Assembly (NCBI GenBank): GCA_042088665.1
Contig: JBELMB010000266.1
Location: forward strand, 1 to 5,871
DNA length: 5,871 nt
DNA from: JBELMB01 sp042088665
GTDB lineage: Bacteria > Pseudomonadota > Alphaproteobacteria > Rhodobacterales > Rhodobacteraceae
Direction of reading: 5' to 3'
The notes under the pieces are model-generated. The model made no database searches and was not told the origin of the DNA. It saw nothing but the letters and a program-made list of their open reading frames with translations. Shown piece by piece: positions 1-5,196 of the stretch. How positions within the stretch are numbered: the stretch's first letter is position 1; the number at the start of each line of letters is the position of its first letter. The translations under genes were made by a program, and so were the position numbers.

Positions 1-678
1 ACCATGCATCATCTGGGCAACCGGATGGAGGCCTTTGACGATATCTCGTTCCAATTGCAGGCCGGGGAATTTCTGCTGCTGAAGGGGCGCAACGGGGCGG
101 GCAAGTCCACGCTGCTGCGCACGCTTTACCGGTCGTATCTGCCCGGCGCGGGCGAGATCCTGTTCCACTCCAGCTACGGTGTTGTCGATCTGGCGCGGGC
201 GGCGGATGTGGATGTCAGCCTGCTGCGCAAATCCGAGATCGGCTTTGTCACCCAGTTCCTGACCGCACGGCCCCGTGTCAGCGCCGAGGCGCTGGTGGCC
301 GAACCGCTGCGCCTGTCGGGGATCGAGGCGTCAGACGCTTTGGAGCAAGCGCGCCACTGGCTGGAGGCCTTTGGCGTCAAACGCGCGCTTTGGGCCGCCT
401 ATCCCACGACATTCTCGGGGGGCGAACAGCAAAAGGTCAACCTTGCGCGCGCGCTGATCCTGCCGCAGCGCCTGCTGATGCTGGATGAGCCCACCGCCTC
501 GCTGGATGTGTCGGCGCGCGCCGCGCTGATCGACCGGCTTGCGGACCTCAAGGCAAAGGGCACCGCGATGATCGGTGTCTTTCACCATCCGGGCGACGTG
601 GCGCAGCTGATCGACCGCGAGATCGACCTGACCCCCGATGCCCACCCCCAAGAGGAGCGTGAAGATGTGGCTGTCTGA
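1..678 (+). CDS. phnL: PhnL, ABC-type ATPase of the C-P lyase system (5' partial)
   Basis: PhnL is the second ABC-family ATPase of the cytoplasmic carbon-phosphorus lyase system; it is needed for phosphonate breakdown and is not a transporter subunit. Numbering from the ATG at base 4, the Walker A motif GRNGAGKST is at 28-36, the Q-loop Gln at 84 (FVTQFL), the signature SGGEQQ at 138-143, Walker B with LLMLDEP at 157-163 and the switch His near 194. PhnL-typical stretches are PRVSA and the ending of the signature, SGGEQQKVNLARA. The frame stays open to base 1. Walker A lies about 13 residues earlier than in E. coli PhnL, so the true start is probably upstream of the window and the ATG at 4 is internal. 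The last 14 bases overlap phnM, and the phnM ribosome binding site lies inside this gene. The family call is firm; PhnK is the nearest alternative, but the VTQFL and short C-terminus favour PhnL. Confidence 0.93.
   Translation, partial: TMHHLGNRMEAFDDISFQLQAGEFLLLKGRNGAGKSTLLRTLYRSYLPGAGEILFHSSYGVVDLARAADVDVSLLRKSEIGFVTQFLTARPRVSAEALVAEPLRLSGIEASDALEQARHWLEAFGVKRALWAAYPTTFSGGEQQKVNLARALILPQRLLMLDEPTASLDVSARAALIDRLADLKAKGTAMIGVFHHPGDVAQLIDREIDLTPDAHPQEEREDVAV
651..657 (+). promoter_or_regulatory. Ribosome binding site of phnM
   Basis: AGAGGAG sits 7 bases before the ATG at 665, inside the phnL reading frame. It decides the phnM start: the in-frame ATG at 638 lies upstream of it and has no such site. 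The arrangement suggests translational coupling of phnM to phnL. Confidence 0.75.
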
Positions 679-1852
679 TGTTGCTGTGGTTTTGCCCGAC
701 CGTATGATTGCGCGCGGCGCTGTCCTGATCGAAGAAGGCAAGATCGCCGAGATTTCCGAACACCCCGTGGCAGGTGGCGTTGACGCCAGCGGGCACACAC
801 TGTTCCCCGGCTTCATCGACATGCACGGCGACATGATCGAACAAGAGCTGGAACCGCGCGTGCGGGTCGATTTCCCCATGGAGGTGGCGCTGAATGCGCT
901 GGACGCGCGGCTTGCGGCCAGTGGCGTGACCACCGCCTATGCCGCCGTGTCCTTTTCGCGGGGCGTGCGCGAAGGCGAACGGCGGTCCTTTGATCACACC
1001 AGCGTGGTGATCCGCGAGCTCTATGCCGCCAAGACGCGGGCGCGGGTCGATCACCGCATCCATGCGCGCTTTGACATCACCTTCGACAATGCCGTGGGGG
1101 TGCTTGGCGATCTGCTGAAAGCCGGTCAGGTGGATCTGGTCTCGCTCATGGATCATACGCCGGGGCAGGGGCAATATCGCAACCTTGAGATCCACATCAA
1201 GAACAAGGCCGCGCATTTTGGCGTGTCCGAAACAAAAGCGCGGCAAATGGTGACCACCGCCATCGCCGAACGCTCGCGTCCGCAAGAGGTCTTGCTGACC
1301 AATATGAAATCGGTGTCCGCCATGTGCCGCGATCACGGCGTGGCGCTGGCCAGCCACGATGATGATACGGTTGCCAAGGCAAACCTGATGGCAGAGCTGG
1401 GATCGGTCATCGCGGAATTTCCGGTGACCTTCGAGGCTGCCGAAGTGGCGAAAGAGCGGGGTGTCATGACCGCCATGGGCGCGCCGAACGCGATGCGAGG
1501 CCAAAGCTATTCCGGCAACCTGTCGGCGCGCGCGGCCCATGCGGCGGGTTTGCTGTCGATCCTCGCGGCGGATTATCACCCCGCCGCCATCCTGCCGGCG
1601 ATCCGCATCCTTGCGTCGCAGGATCCGGATGGTCTGCCCGGGGCCGCACGTCTGGCCTCCGCCAACCCCGCAAAAGCCTTGGGTCTGACGGATCGCGGCG
1701 AAATCGCTGTCGGAAAGAAGGCGGATCTGGTGCTGGTCGATGCTGCGGGTCGCGTGGCCGCCACGCTGCGGGACGGCGGGCCGATCTATGCCAACGGGAC
1801 GGTTGATCTTGCGTATTCGGCGGAGCGGCCAAATGTGGAAACGGCTGCTTGA
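665..1852 (+). CDS. phnM: PhnM, alpha-D-ribose 1-methylphosphonate 5-triphosphate diphosphatase
   Basis: PhnM is an amidohydrolase-superfamily enzyme that removes pyrophosphate from the ribosyl-phosphonate triphosphate, making the 5-phosphate substrate that PhnJ cleaves. The protein is 395 residues (E. coli 378). Visible motifs are PGFIDMHGD at 48-56 (metal site at the end of the first barrel strand), LMDHTPGQGQ at 161-170, LASHDDDT at 228-235, EFPVTFEAAE at 251-260, MGAPNAMRGQSYSGN at 271-285, ADYHPA at 302-307 and the closing KKADLVL at 351-357. All except the first match E. coli PhnM closely. The first reads HGDMIE rather than the HTDNLD type of enterobacteria, and residues 57-70 differ too, so this belongs to a divergent PhnM branch. 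The start at 665 is chosen for its ribosome binding site and its family-like N-terminus. It overlaps phnL by 14 bases and appears to be the last gene of the operon; no phnN or phnP follows. Confidence 0.93.
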   Translation: MWLSDVAVVLPDRMIARGAVLIEEGKIAEISEHPVAGGVDASGHTLFPGFIDMHGDMIEQELEPRVRVDFPMEVALNALDARLAASGVTTAYAAVSFSRGVREGERRSFDHTSVVIRELYAAKTRARVDHRIHARFDITFDNAVGVLGDLLKAGQVDLVSLMDHTPGQGQYRNLEIHIKNKAAHFGVSETKARQMVTTAIAERSRPQEVLLTNMKSVSAMCRDHGVALASHDDDTVAKANLMAELGSVIAEFPVTFEAAEVAKERGVMTAMGAPNAMRGQSYSGNLSARAAHAAGLLSILAADYHPAAILPAIRILASQDPDGLPGAARLASANPAKALGLTDRGEIAVGKKADLVLVDAAGRVAATLRDGGPIYANGTVDLAYSAERPNVETAA

Positions 1853-1945
1853 ACGGGCAGAATTTCGCACGAGCGGTCGAAGTCACGCAAAGTCCGGTCG
1901 GAGCCCGTCTTCCCCATTGGGGCGCGCGCGGCGAAGCGCCGGTTC

Positions 1946-2836
1946 TCAGGCTGCACTCGCCGTCATTGTATGAGAGGCATTTCTGCCGTTCTGCTTCACA
2001 ATGTACAGACACTGGTCGGCCAGCTTCAGCATGTCGGGCAGTGTCATCTTTGCGCCCACTGGCTTGACGGCGAGACCAATGCTGACTGTGATCTGGCACG
2101 CCCCCACGCTAATCCGCCCGACCGCTTCGTGTATGCGCTGACACAGCGCGCCTGCTTCGCCTGCTTCAACATTGTTCAGGAGGCAGACAAATTCGTCTCC
2201 ACCGAGTCGGGCAACAAGGTCGTTTTCCCGGCAGGTCGATTTCAACGCATCGCCGACCGCACGGATCACCTGATCGCCAACTTCATGACCGTAAGTGTCG
2301 TTGACGGGTTTGAAACGATCAATATCCAACATGACAAGGGACACGGGTACGGCACACCTGTCCGCATCCAGAAGCACACGTTTTGCGCAAATTTCGAGGT
2401 CTCTGCGGTTTGACAAACCCGTCAATTCATCGGTGCGGGCCAACATCTCGAGTTGTTCGCTCTGGCGCTGGATCGCAACCCGCGCGGCTTCCAACTCCTT
2501 GAACAGCCTTGCCCGGTTTTCAGCCGGAAGAAAAACCCAAGCAAGGTTGCCATCCGGTGTTTTTCGAATATTGGCCACCTTCGGGTAGGTCGCGCCATCG
2601 GGCGAGGTGAGGGTGACCAGCACTTCGCAACACTGGCCTTCGCGAAACACCATCGGGATCACGTAGCTTTCACAGAACAACTGCGTTGCCTTGTTCAAAA
2701 CAAGGTTCATGTTCCGGCCGGTCAGCGTTTTCGGGTGCCAATCCAACATCTCAGAAAAGTACTGATTGATGGACAGTATCTTTCGGTCCGGTGAGATGAT
2801 CATGCACCCACACGGCAGATCATCAACATCCATCAT
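1946..2836 (-). CDS. PAS-GGDEF diguanylate cyclase, partner of the RsbQ-like hydrolase
   Basis: Predicted cytoplasmic sensor enzyme making cyclic di-GMP from two GTP. The 296 residues comprise an N-terminal PAS domain (about 3-105), a charged helical linker likely forming a coiled coil (about 106-134) and a GGDEF domain (about 135-285). The GGDEF domain has DELTG at 136-140, the metal Asp 171 in LVMLDIDRFK, an intact GGDEF at 212-216 and an RxxD product-inhibition site (Arg203-Asp206) five residues before it, so it should be active and feedback-inhibited. No EAL domain, signal peptide or membrane segment is seen. The PAS region resembles that of Bacillus RsbP (LPCG near the start; MNLVLNKATQLFCESY at 43-58). 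It lies 16 bases after the RsbQ-like gene, in the same order as rsbQ-rsbP. I chose the ATG at 2836 because a GGGGG stretch precedes it by 6 bases and the N-terminus then matches RsbP; a TTG at 2866 would overlap the upstream gene and lacks a ribosome binding site. Confidence 0.9.
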   Translation of the reverse strand: MMDVDDLPCGCMIISPDRKILSINQYFSEMLDWHPKTLTGRNMNLVLNKATQLFCESYVIPMVFREGQCCEVLVTLTSPDGATYPKVANIRKTPDGNLAWVFLPAENRARLFKELEAARVAIQRQSEQLEMLARTDELTGLSNRRDLEICAKRVLLDADRCAVPVSLVMLDIDRFKPVNDTYGHEVGDQVIRAVGDALKSTCRENDLVARLGGDEFVCLLNNVEAGEAGALCQRIHEAVGRISVGACQITVSIGLAVKPVGAKMTLPDMLKLADQCLYIVKQNGRNASHTMTASAA

Positions 2837-2852
2837 CAGGTGCCCCCAATGC

Positions 2853-3656
2853 TCATTTGAGGGCAAATTCTATGAGTGATGGTGCGATTTCTTTGGGATG
2901 TGTCATGTGCAGGCAATGGCCATTGGCCTCGAAAACCTTGAGCGTTGCGTTTTGCATGTTCGACTGGATGAATTCGCCGACGGACACTGCGGCCAGTGCA
3001 TCTTCGGTGCTTTGAAAGATCAAGGTCGGCTGCACGGCCTTTGGCAGCAGGTCACGGCAATCTGAAAAGAACGTGGCCTTTGCGAAGGTTTTGGCAAAGA
3101 GCGGGTCGGTCGAACAGAAGCTGTCGCTTAACTCTTGGGACATAGCAGCCCCGCTGTGTCCCATGACCAACGGGGCGAGATGATTCGCCCAGCCGATATA
3201 GTTCTGATCCATCAATTCGATCAGCCCTTCCAGGTCTTCGCGCTCGAACCCGCCGGAATAGTGCGGCGGATCGTTCAGAAAGCAGGGGGACGGGCAGACC
3301 ATGGCCAGCTTGGTGATGACATCCGGTGCCTTGAGCGCGGCCATCAGACCCGTCATCGCACTCACCGAATGGCCGACAAGGGTGACGTCGCGCAATTCCA
3401 GATCCTCGCAAACGTCAATGATATCCTGCGCATAGCCGTCGAGCGTTTCGTAGCGCTGCATTCTGAATGCCTTGGGGTCCGATTGACCACAGCCGACATA
3501 GTCGAACAGAACAATTTTGAACTGATCGAGAAGGTACGGGGTCAGAAGCCGCCACATCGTCTGGTCGCAGCCAAATCCATGGGCCAGAACGAGCGTTTTT
3601 GTCCCGTTGCCCACCACTTTGACCGCGTTGCGTGCGCGCGTATCCGTGCCGATCAT
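2853..3656 (-). CDS. RsbQ-like alpha/beta hydrolase, predicted sensor/activator of the adjacent PAS-GGDEF protein
   Basis: A 267-residue alpha/beta hydrolase, almost the length of B. subtilis RsbQ (269). RsbQ is required with the PAS phosphatase RsbP to signal energy stress, and is related to plant karrikin/strigolactone receptors. The catalytic triad is visible: Ser97 in GHSVS, Asp219 in STEDA and His247 in NGHCLHM. RsbQ-type signatures are HGFGCDQTMW at 26-35, FDYVGCGQSD at 51-60, RYETLDGYAQD at 68-78, SPCFLNDPPHYSGGFE at 123-138, NYIGWA at 152-157 and FCSTDP at 180-185. The oxyanion region is HGFG where RsbQ has PGFG. There is no signal peptide, so it should be cytoplasmic. The start at 3656 is set by an AGGGAG ribosome binding site and by RsbQ length; a TTG at 3740 would add 28 unrelated residues. 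It is the first gene of a two-gene operon with the PAS-GGDEF gene. What small molecule it binds or hydrolyses cannot be read from sequence. Confidence 0.9.
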   Translation of the reverse strand: MIGTDTRARNAVKVVGNGTKTLVLAHGFGCDQTMWRLLTPYLLDQFKIVLFDYVGCGQSDPKAFRMQRYETLDGYAQDIIDVCEDLELRDVTLVGHSVSAMTGLMAALKAPDVITKLAMVCPSPCFLNDPPHYSGGFEREDLEGLIELMDQNYIGWANHLAPLVMGHSGAAMSQELSDSFCSTDPLFAKTFAKATFFSDCRDLLPKAVQPTLIFQSTEDALAAVSVGEFIQSNMQNATLKVFEANGHCLHMTHPKEIAPSLIEFALK

Positions 3657-3664
3657 GTGTCTTG

Positions 3665-3670
3665 CTCCCT
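3665..3670 (-). promoter_or_regulatory. Ribosome binding site of the RsbQ-like gene
   Basis: On the minus strand AGGGAG precedes the ATG at 3656 by 8 bases. It supports this start over the TTG at 3740. Confidence 0.65.
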
Positions 3671-3693
3671 GCTGCGTCTCGCCCCGAACCAAA

Positions 3694-3709
3694 AATCTGA
3701 TCGCAGATT
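3694..3709. repeat. Inverted repeat in the leader of the RsbQ-like operon
   Basis: AATCTG and CAGATT form perfect 6-base arms around a 4-base centre, about 38 bases upstream of the hydrolase start codon. It could be an operator or a small leader hairpin. It is short enough that chance is a real possibility. Confidence 0.3.
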
Positions 3710-3732
3710 CATTAGCCTGTAGTTCGGATTTA

Positions 3733-3747
3733 CTAACCAAGGGTTAA
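3733..3747 (-). promoter_or_regulatory. CtrA-like binding site upstream of the RsbQ-like/PAS-GGDEF operon
   Basis: Read on the minus strand, TTAA-CCCTTGG-TTAG matches the alphaproteobacterial CtrA consensus TTAA-N7-TTAA with one mismatch. It lies about 77 bases upstream of the hydrolase ATG, a normal distance for a promoter. TTGGTT within it could serve as a -35 element, with GCTAAT 18 bases further as a weak -10. CtrA controls motility and c-di-GMP genes in several Rhodobacterales, which fits the diguanylate cyclase in this operon. The match is by eye only. Confidence 0.4.
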
Positions 3748-3753
3748 CGATGA

Positions 3754-4125
3754 TCAAAATCGCAGAGATGACATTGGCCTGAAGTCGGGTTTGTCCCGCA
3801 TAGCTGACCCGCAGACTGTCGTATGAGCAATCGGGACGAACGTCAGGCTGAGGGGGCATCTTGCGTCAGGTGCGGAACACTGTGTTCGGGCAAATACGCC
3901 CTGGTGACCCGCCAACCGAGGCAAGTCGCAGTGCACGACGAGGTCGGGAAACGCCGCTTAGAAATCCACCGCTATTGCCGCGATGGCCTTGCTCCCGACA
4001 TGTGGCTCACCGTGGTTGATCACGATCTGCCCGTCCGGCGCGTAAAATCCAGCCACCGCATCCGGGTTTCGGGACGTCCAGGCTTCCGCGTATCGGCGCG
4101 CCAGGCCAGAAAATGAAAACTGCAT
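3754..4125 (-). pseudogene. Broken SnoaL-like (NTF2 fold) protein gene
   Basis: From the ATG at 4125 the frame reads MQFSFSGLARRYAEAW, then NPDAVAGFYAPDG and INHGEP, the typical N-terminal half of a SnoaL-like domain of the NTF2 fold. A TAA at 3958-3960 ends it after 55 residues. The same frame resumes at once with AAFPDLVVHCD and LAGHQGVF, which continue the domain, so the TAA looks like a nonsense mutation (a CAA or CAG codon would be one or two changes away). Recognisable similarity fades near 3862 and the frame ends at 3754-3756. SnoaL-like proteins are about 120-130 residues, which fits the total span, but the last third does not resemble the family and may be replaced or frameshifted. 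An insertion sequence remnant abuts the start, 5 bases upstream. The gene has probably lost its function. Confidence 0.6.
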
Positions 4126-4130
4126 GGTTG

Positions 4131-4420
4131 TGAGCGGCCGCACTTGAGTGGTCCAAATTGAAAATTGGTGCATGGTTGGCCTTTGATCCATCGGGACGAT
4201 GGCCTCTGGGGCCGTTAGGCGGTAGCCCAGAGCACTGTGGGGTCGTTTGGTGTTGTGGTGTTTCCTCCAGTTTTCGATAATGATTTGCCCCTTACGCTGC
4301 GAGTAGCAGGCCTCGCCGTTTAGCAGTTCGTCCGTTGCCCGGCAGGCGATTTGCAAAGCAAATCTGCCGAGAGGGGGCTTTGATCCAGCCCCTGACAGCC
4401 TCCGCAATGAACTCAGGACC
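4131..4420 (-). mobile_element. Remnant of an IS3-family insertion sequence (transposase OrfB 3' end)
   Basis: The minus strand carries pieces of a DDE transposase of the IS3 family. GPEFIAEAVRGWI is encoded at about 4420-4382. After a change of frame, DELLNGE, IIIENWRKHHNTKRPHSALGY and PEAIVPMDQRPTMH are encoded at about 4334-4170. Intact relatives have roughly 28 residues between these blocks, including the catalytic Glu region; here 49 unrelated bases replace them. The Asp before GPEF is also lost: the local sequence is RRCYGPEF instead of the usual SDNGPEF. The element is therefore dead and lacks its 5' two thirds. Its right end is probably at 4131, where the + strand begins TGAGCGGCCGCAC, as IS3-family ends start with TG; no matching left end was found. 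The usual stop after TMH is missing, so the frame runs on into the SnoaL-like remnant. Confidence 0.75.
4341..4368. repeat. Hairpin replacing the middle of the transposase remnant
   Basis: GATTTGC-AAA-GCAAATC forms a perfect 7-base stem at 4348-4364. Outer arms GGCA and TGCC extend it, with a 3-base bulge on the left side. A second stem, GGGGCT with AGCCCC, follows at 4374-4392. The hairpin lies exactly in the part of the IS3 transposase that does not match the family. It may be a small palindromic dispersed element, but that is an inference. Confidence 0.45.
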
Positions 4421-4503
4421 GTAACACCTTCGGAATGATGCTGTTTTAGAAGCTATGATTGCCTGCGTAGCCCCCAAATAGCGCAGCGGGTGATCATAGC
4501 CGG

Positions 4504-4680
4504 CTACAGTGGTTTTGCACAAACCACACCGCAAGGGAGACCGACTATGACCGATATCACTATTGCGCAGGCCGAGCCTGTTTTGGTGGCGTCAATCCGG
4601 AACATGCCTTGCCCCATCGGAACTTCAACTTCTTGTAACTGCACGGCAATCCCCTCGGTCTGCGGTCTCATTGTGGCCAT
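4504..4680 (-). CDS. Hypothetical 58-residue reading frame, possibly a truncated gene start
   Basis: From the ATG at 4680 the frame reads MATMRPQTEGIAVQLQEVEV, then MGQGMF, and ends at a TAG at 4504-4506. A strong GGAGGA site precedes the ATG by 6 bases, better than most in this window. I do not recognise the protein. The first 27 residues look protein-like (amphipathic, alternating), while the rest (small hydrophobic residues and cysteines) looks like noise. The most likely reading is the first 80 bases of a real gene whose body was deleted. It overlaps the opposite-strand frame at 4547-4702 along most of its length. Confidence 0.25.
   Translation of the reverse strand: MATMRPQTEGIAVQLQEVEVPMGQGMFRIDATKTGSACAIVISVIVGLPCGVVCAKPL
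4509..4527. repeat. Perfect inverted repeat upstream of the short frame at 4547
   Basis: GTGGTTT and AAACCAC are perfect 7-base arms around TGCAC. The repeat lies 19 bases before the ATG at 4547, where an operator would be expected. It may be the surviving control region of a gene whose coding part is mostly lost. Confidence 0.35.
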
Positions 4681-4702
4681 TTATGGTCCTCCGCTTTCCT
4701 GA
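4547..4702 (+). CDS. Hypothetical 51-residue reading frame, possibly a truncated gene start
   Basis: The frame begins MTDITIAQAEPVLVASIRNM and ends at 4702. An AGGGAG ribosome binding site lies 7 bases before the ATG and a 19-base inverted repeat lies further upstream. The first 18-20 residues look like the beginning of a GyrI-like effector-binding domain protein, a resemblance I hold weakly. The remaining residues are rich in Cys, Ser and Pro and resemble nothing. I read it as the head of a deleted gene, joined near 4605 to the head of another gene on the opposite strand. Confidence 0.25.
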   Translation: MTDITIAQAEPVLVASIRNMPCPIGTSTSCNCTAIPSVCGLIVAIYGPPLS

Positions 4703-5156
4703 ACATAAGGGCGGACCGCTTCAAAGGGGGAGGCTTGCCGCGAAACAAGGGGGCCGGGTGATTGGCCGGGAAACTGGGCTCAAGGGGCGTGGGTTTTGGC
4801 GCGGCGCTGTCCGGTGGGCCTATGATGACCTTTCCCATTGCCGCCGGGTTTGGCGTGGCCTGAGCGGATTTGGATGCCTTGGTCGCCTTCCTGCCCGCCT
4901 GCTCTGGGTCAGGGTGAGGAACTGTTGTTCCGGATCTAGCTGGGCAACATGCCATGCGCGGATACAGGCCGTGTCCCGCGCCCCGCAGCGGCAGCACGCT
5001 ACTGTGCCATATGCCGACCATGACCGGCCTTGCGGGCGACCAGAGCCGTTGTTCAACCGCAACGATCTTGTGCGTTGGGGCGAGCGGATGACCCCGCATG
5101 CCCACAACTCATGACGATACCGAGCAGACAACTGGCGGACAAGGTGACCGAGGATC
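4703..5156. other. About 450 bases without an intact gene; possible cytochrome c debris
   Basis: Long open frames exist here on both strands, but all have the Arg/Pro/Ser-rich composition of high-GC shadow frames and none shows a coherent domain. Faint traces on the + strand suggest a degraded cytochrome c: ADLDALVAFL at about 4864-4893, right after an in-frame TGA, and further on, in other frames, GEELLFR and WATCHA (a CxxCH haem site with the first Cys changed to Trp) at about 4939-4956. These need frameshifts and stop codons to be joined, so this is a suggestion only. No promoter, RNA gene or repeat was recognised. Confidence 0.25.
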
Positions 5157-5187
5157 GGGTCGCGCGGATGCGGGCCCCGCGCGACCC
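5157..5187 (-). terminator. Stem-loop after the TIM-barrel gene
   Basis: GGGTCGCGCGG (5157-5167) and CCGCGCGACCC (5177-5187) are perfect 11-base arms around a 9-base loop. The stem starts 9 bases after the stop codon of the TIM-barrel gene. No T-run follows on the minus strand, so it is not a classic intrinsic terminator; it may protect the mRNA 3' end or act with Rho. Confidence 0.55.
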
Positions 5188-5196
5188 AGCCTGATA

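Noticed and set aside
638..664. Upstream ATG at 638 as the phnM start
   Set aside because: It lies before the AGAGGAG site and adds nine residues absent from PhnM proteins.
548..1870. A 440-residue open frame on the minus strand across phnM
   Set aside because: It is antisense to a well-supported phnM, has His/Arg/Gly-rich low-information composition, and no domain or ribosome binding site.
1913..1941. Possible terminator between phnM and the PAS-GGDEF gene
   Set aside because: Only a 4-base stem (CCCC-ATT-GGGG) and a 5-base stem (CGGCG-AAG-CGCCG) are visible with no T-run; too weak to annotate.
2837..2866. TTG at 2866 as the PAS-GGDEF start
   Set aside because: No ribosome binding site precedes it, it overlaps the hydrolase gene, and the ATG at 2836 matches the RsbP N-terminus better. 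It is not fully excluded.
3135..3722. 195-residue + strand open frame
   Set aside because: It is a shadow of the RsbQ-like gene on the opposite strand, with no recognisable domain.
3657..3740. TTG at 3740 as the start of the RsbQ-like gene
   Set aside because: The extra 28 residues overlap the CtrA-like site and have no counterpart in RsbQ, while AGGGAG precedes the ATG at 3656.
3823..4116. 97-residue + strand open frame with a CxxC-like start
   Set aside because: It is antisense to the SnoaL-like remnant, whose homology is clearer, and the Cys spacing is not a known zinc motif.
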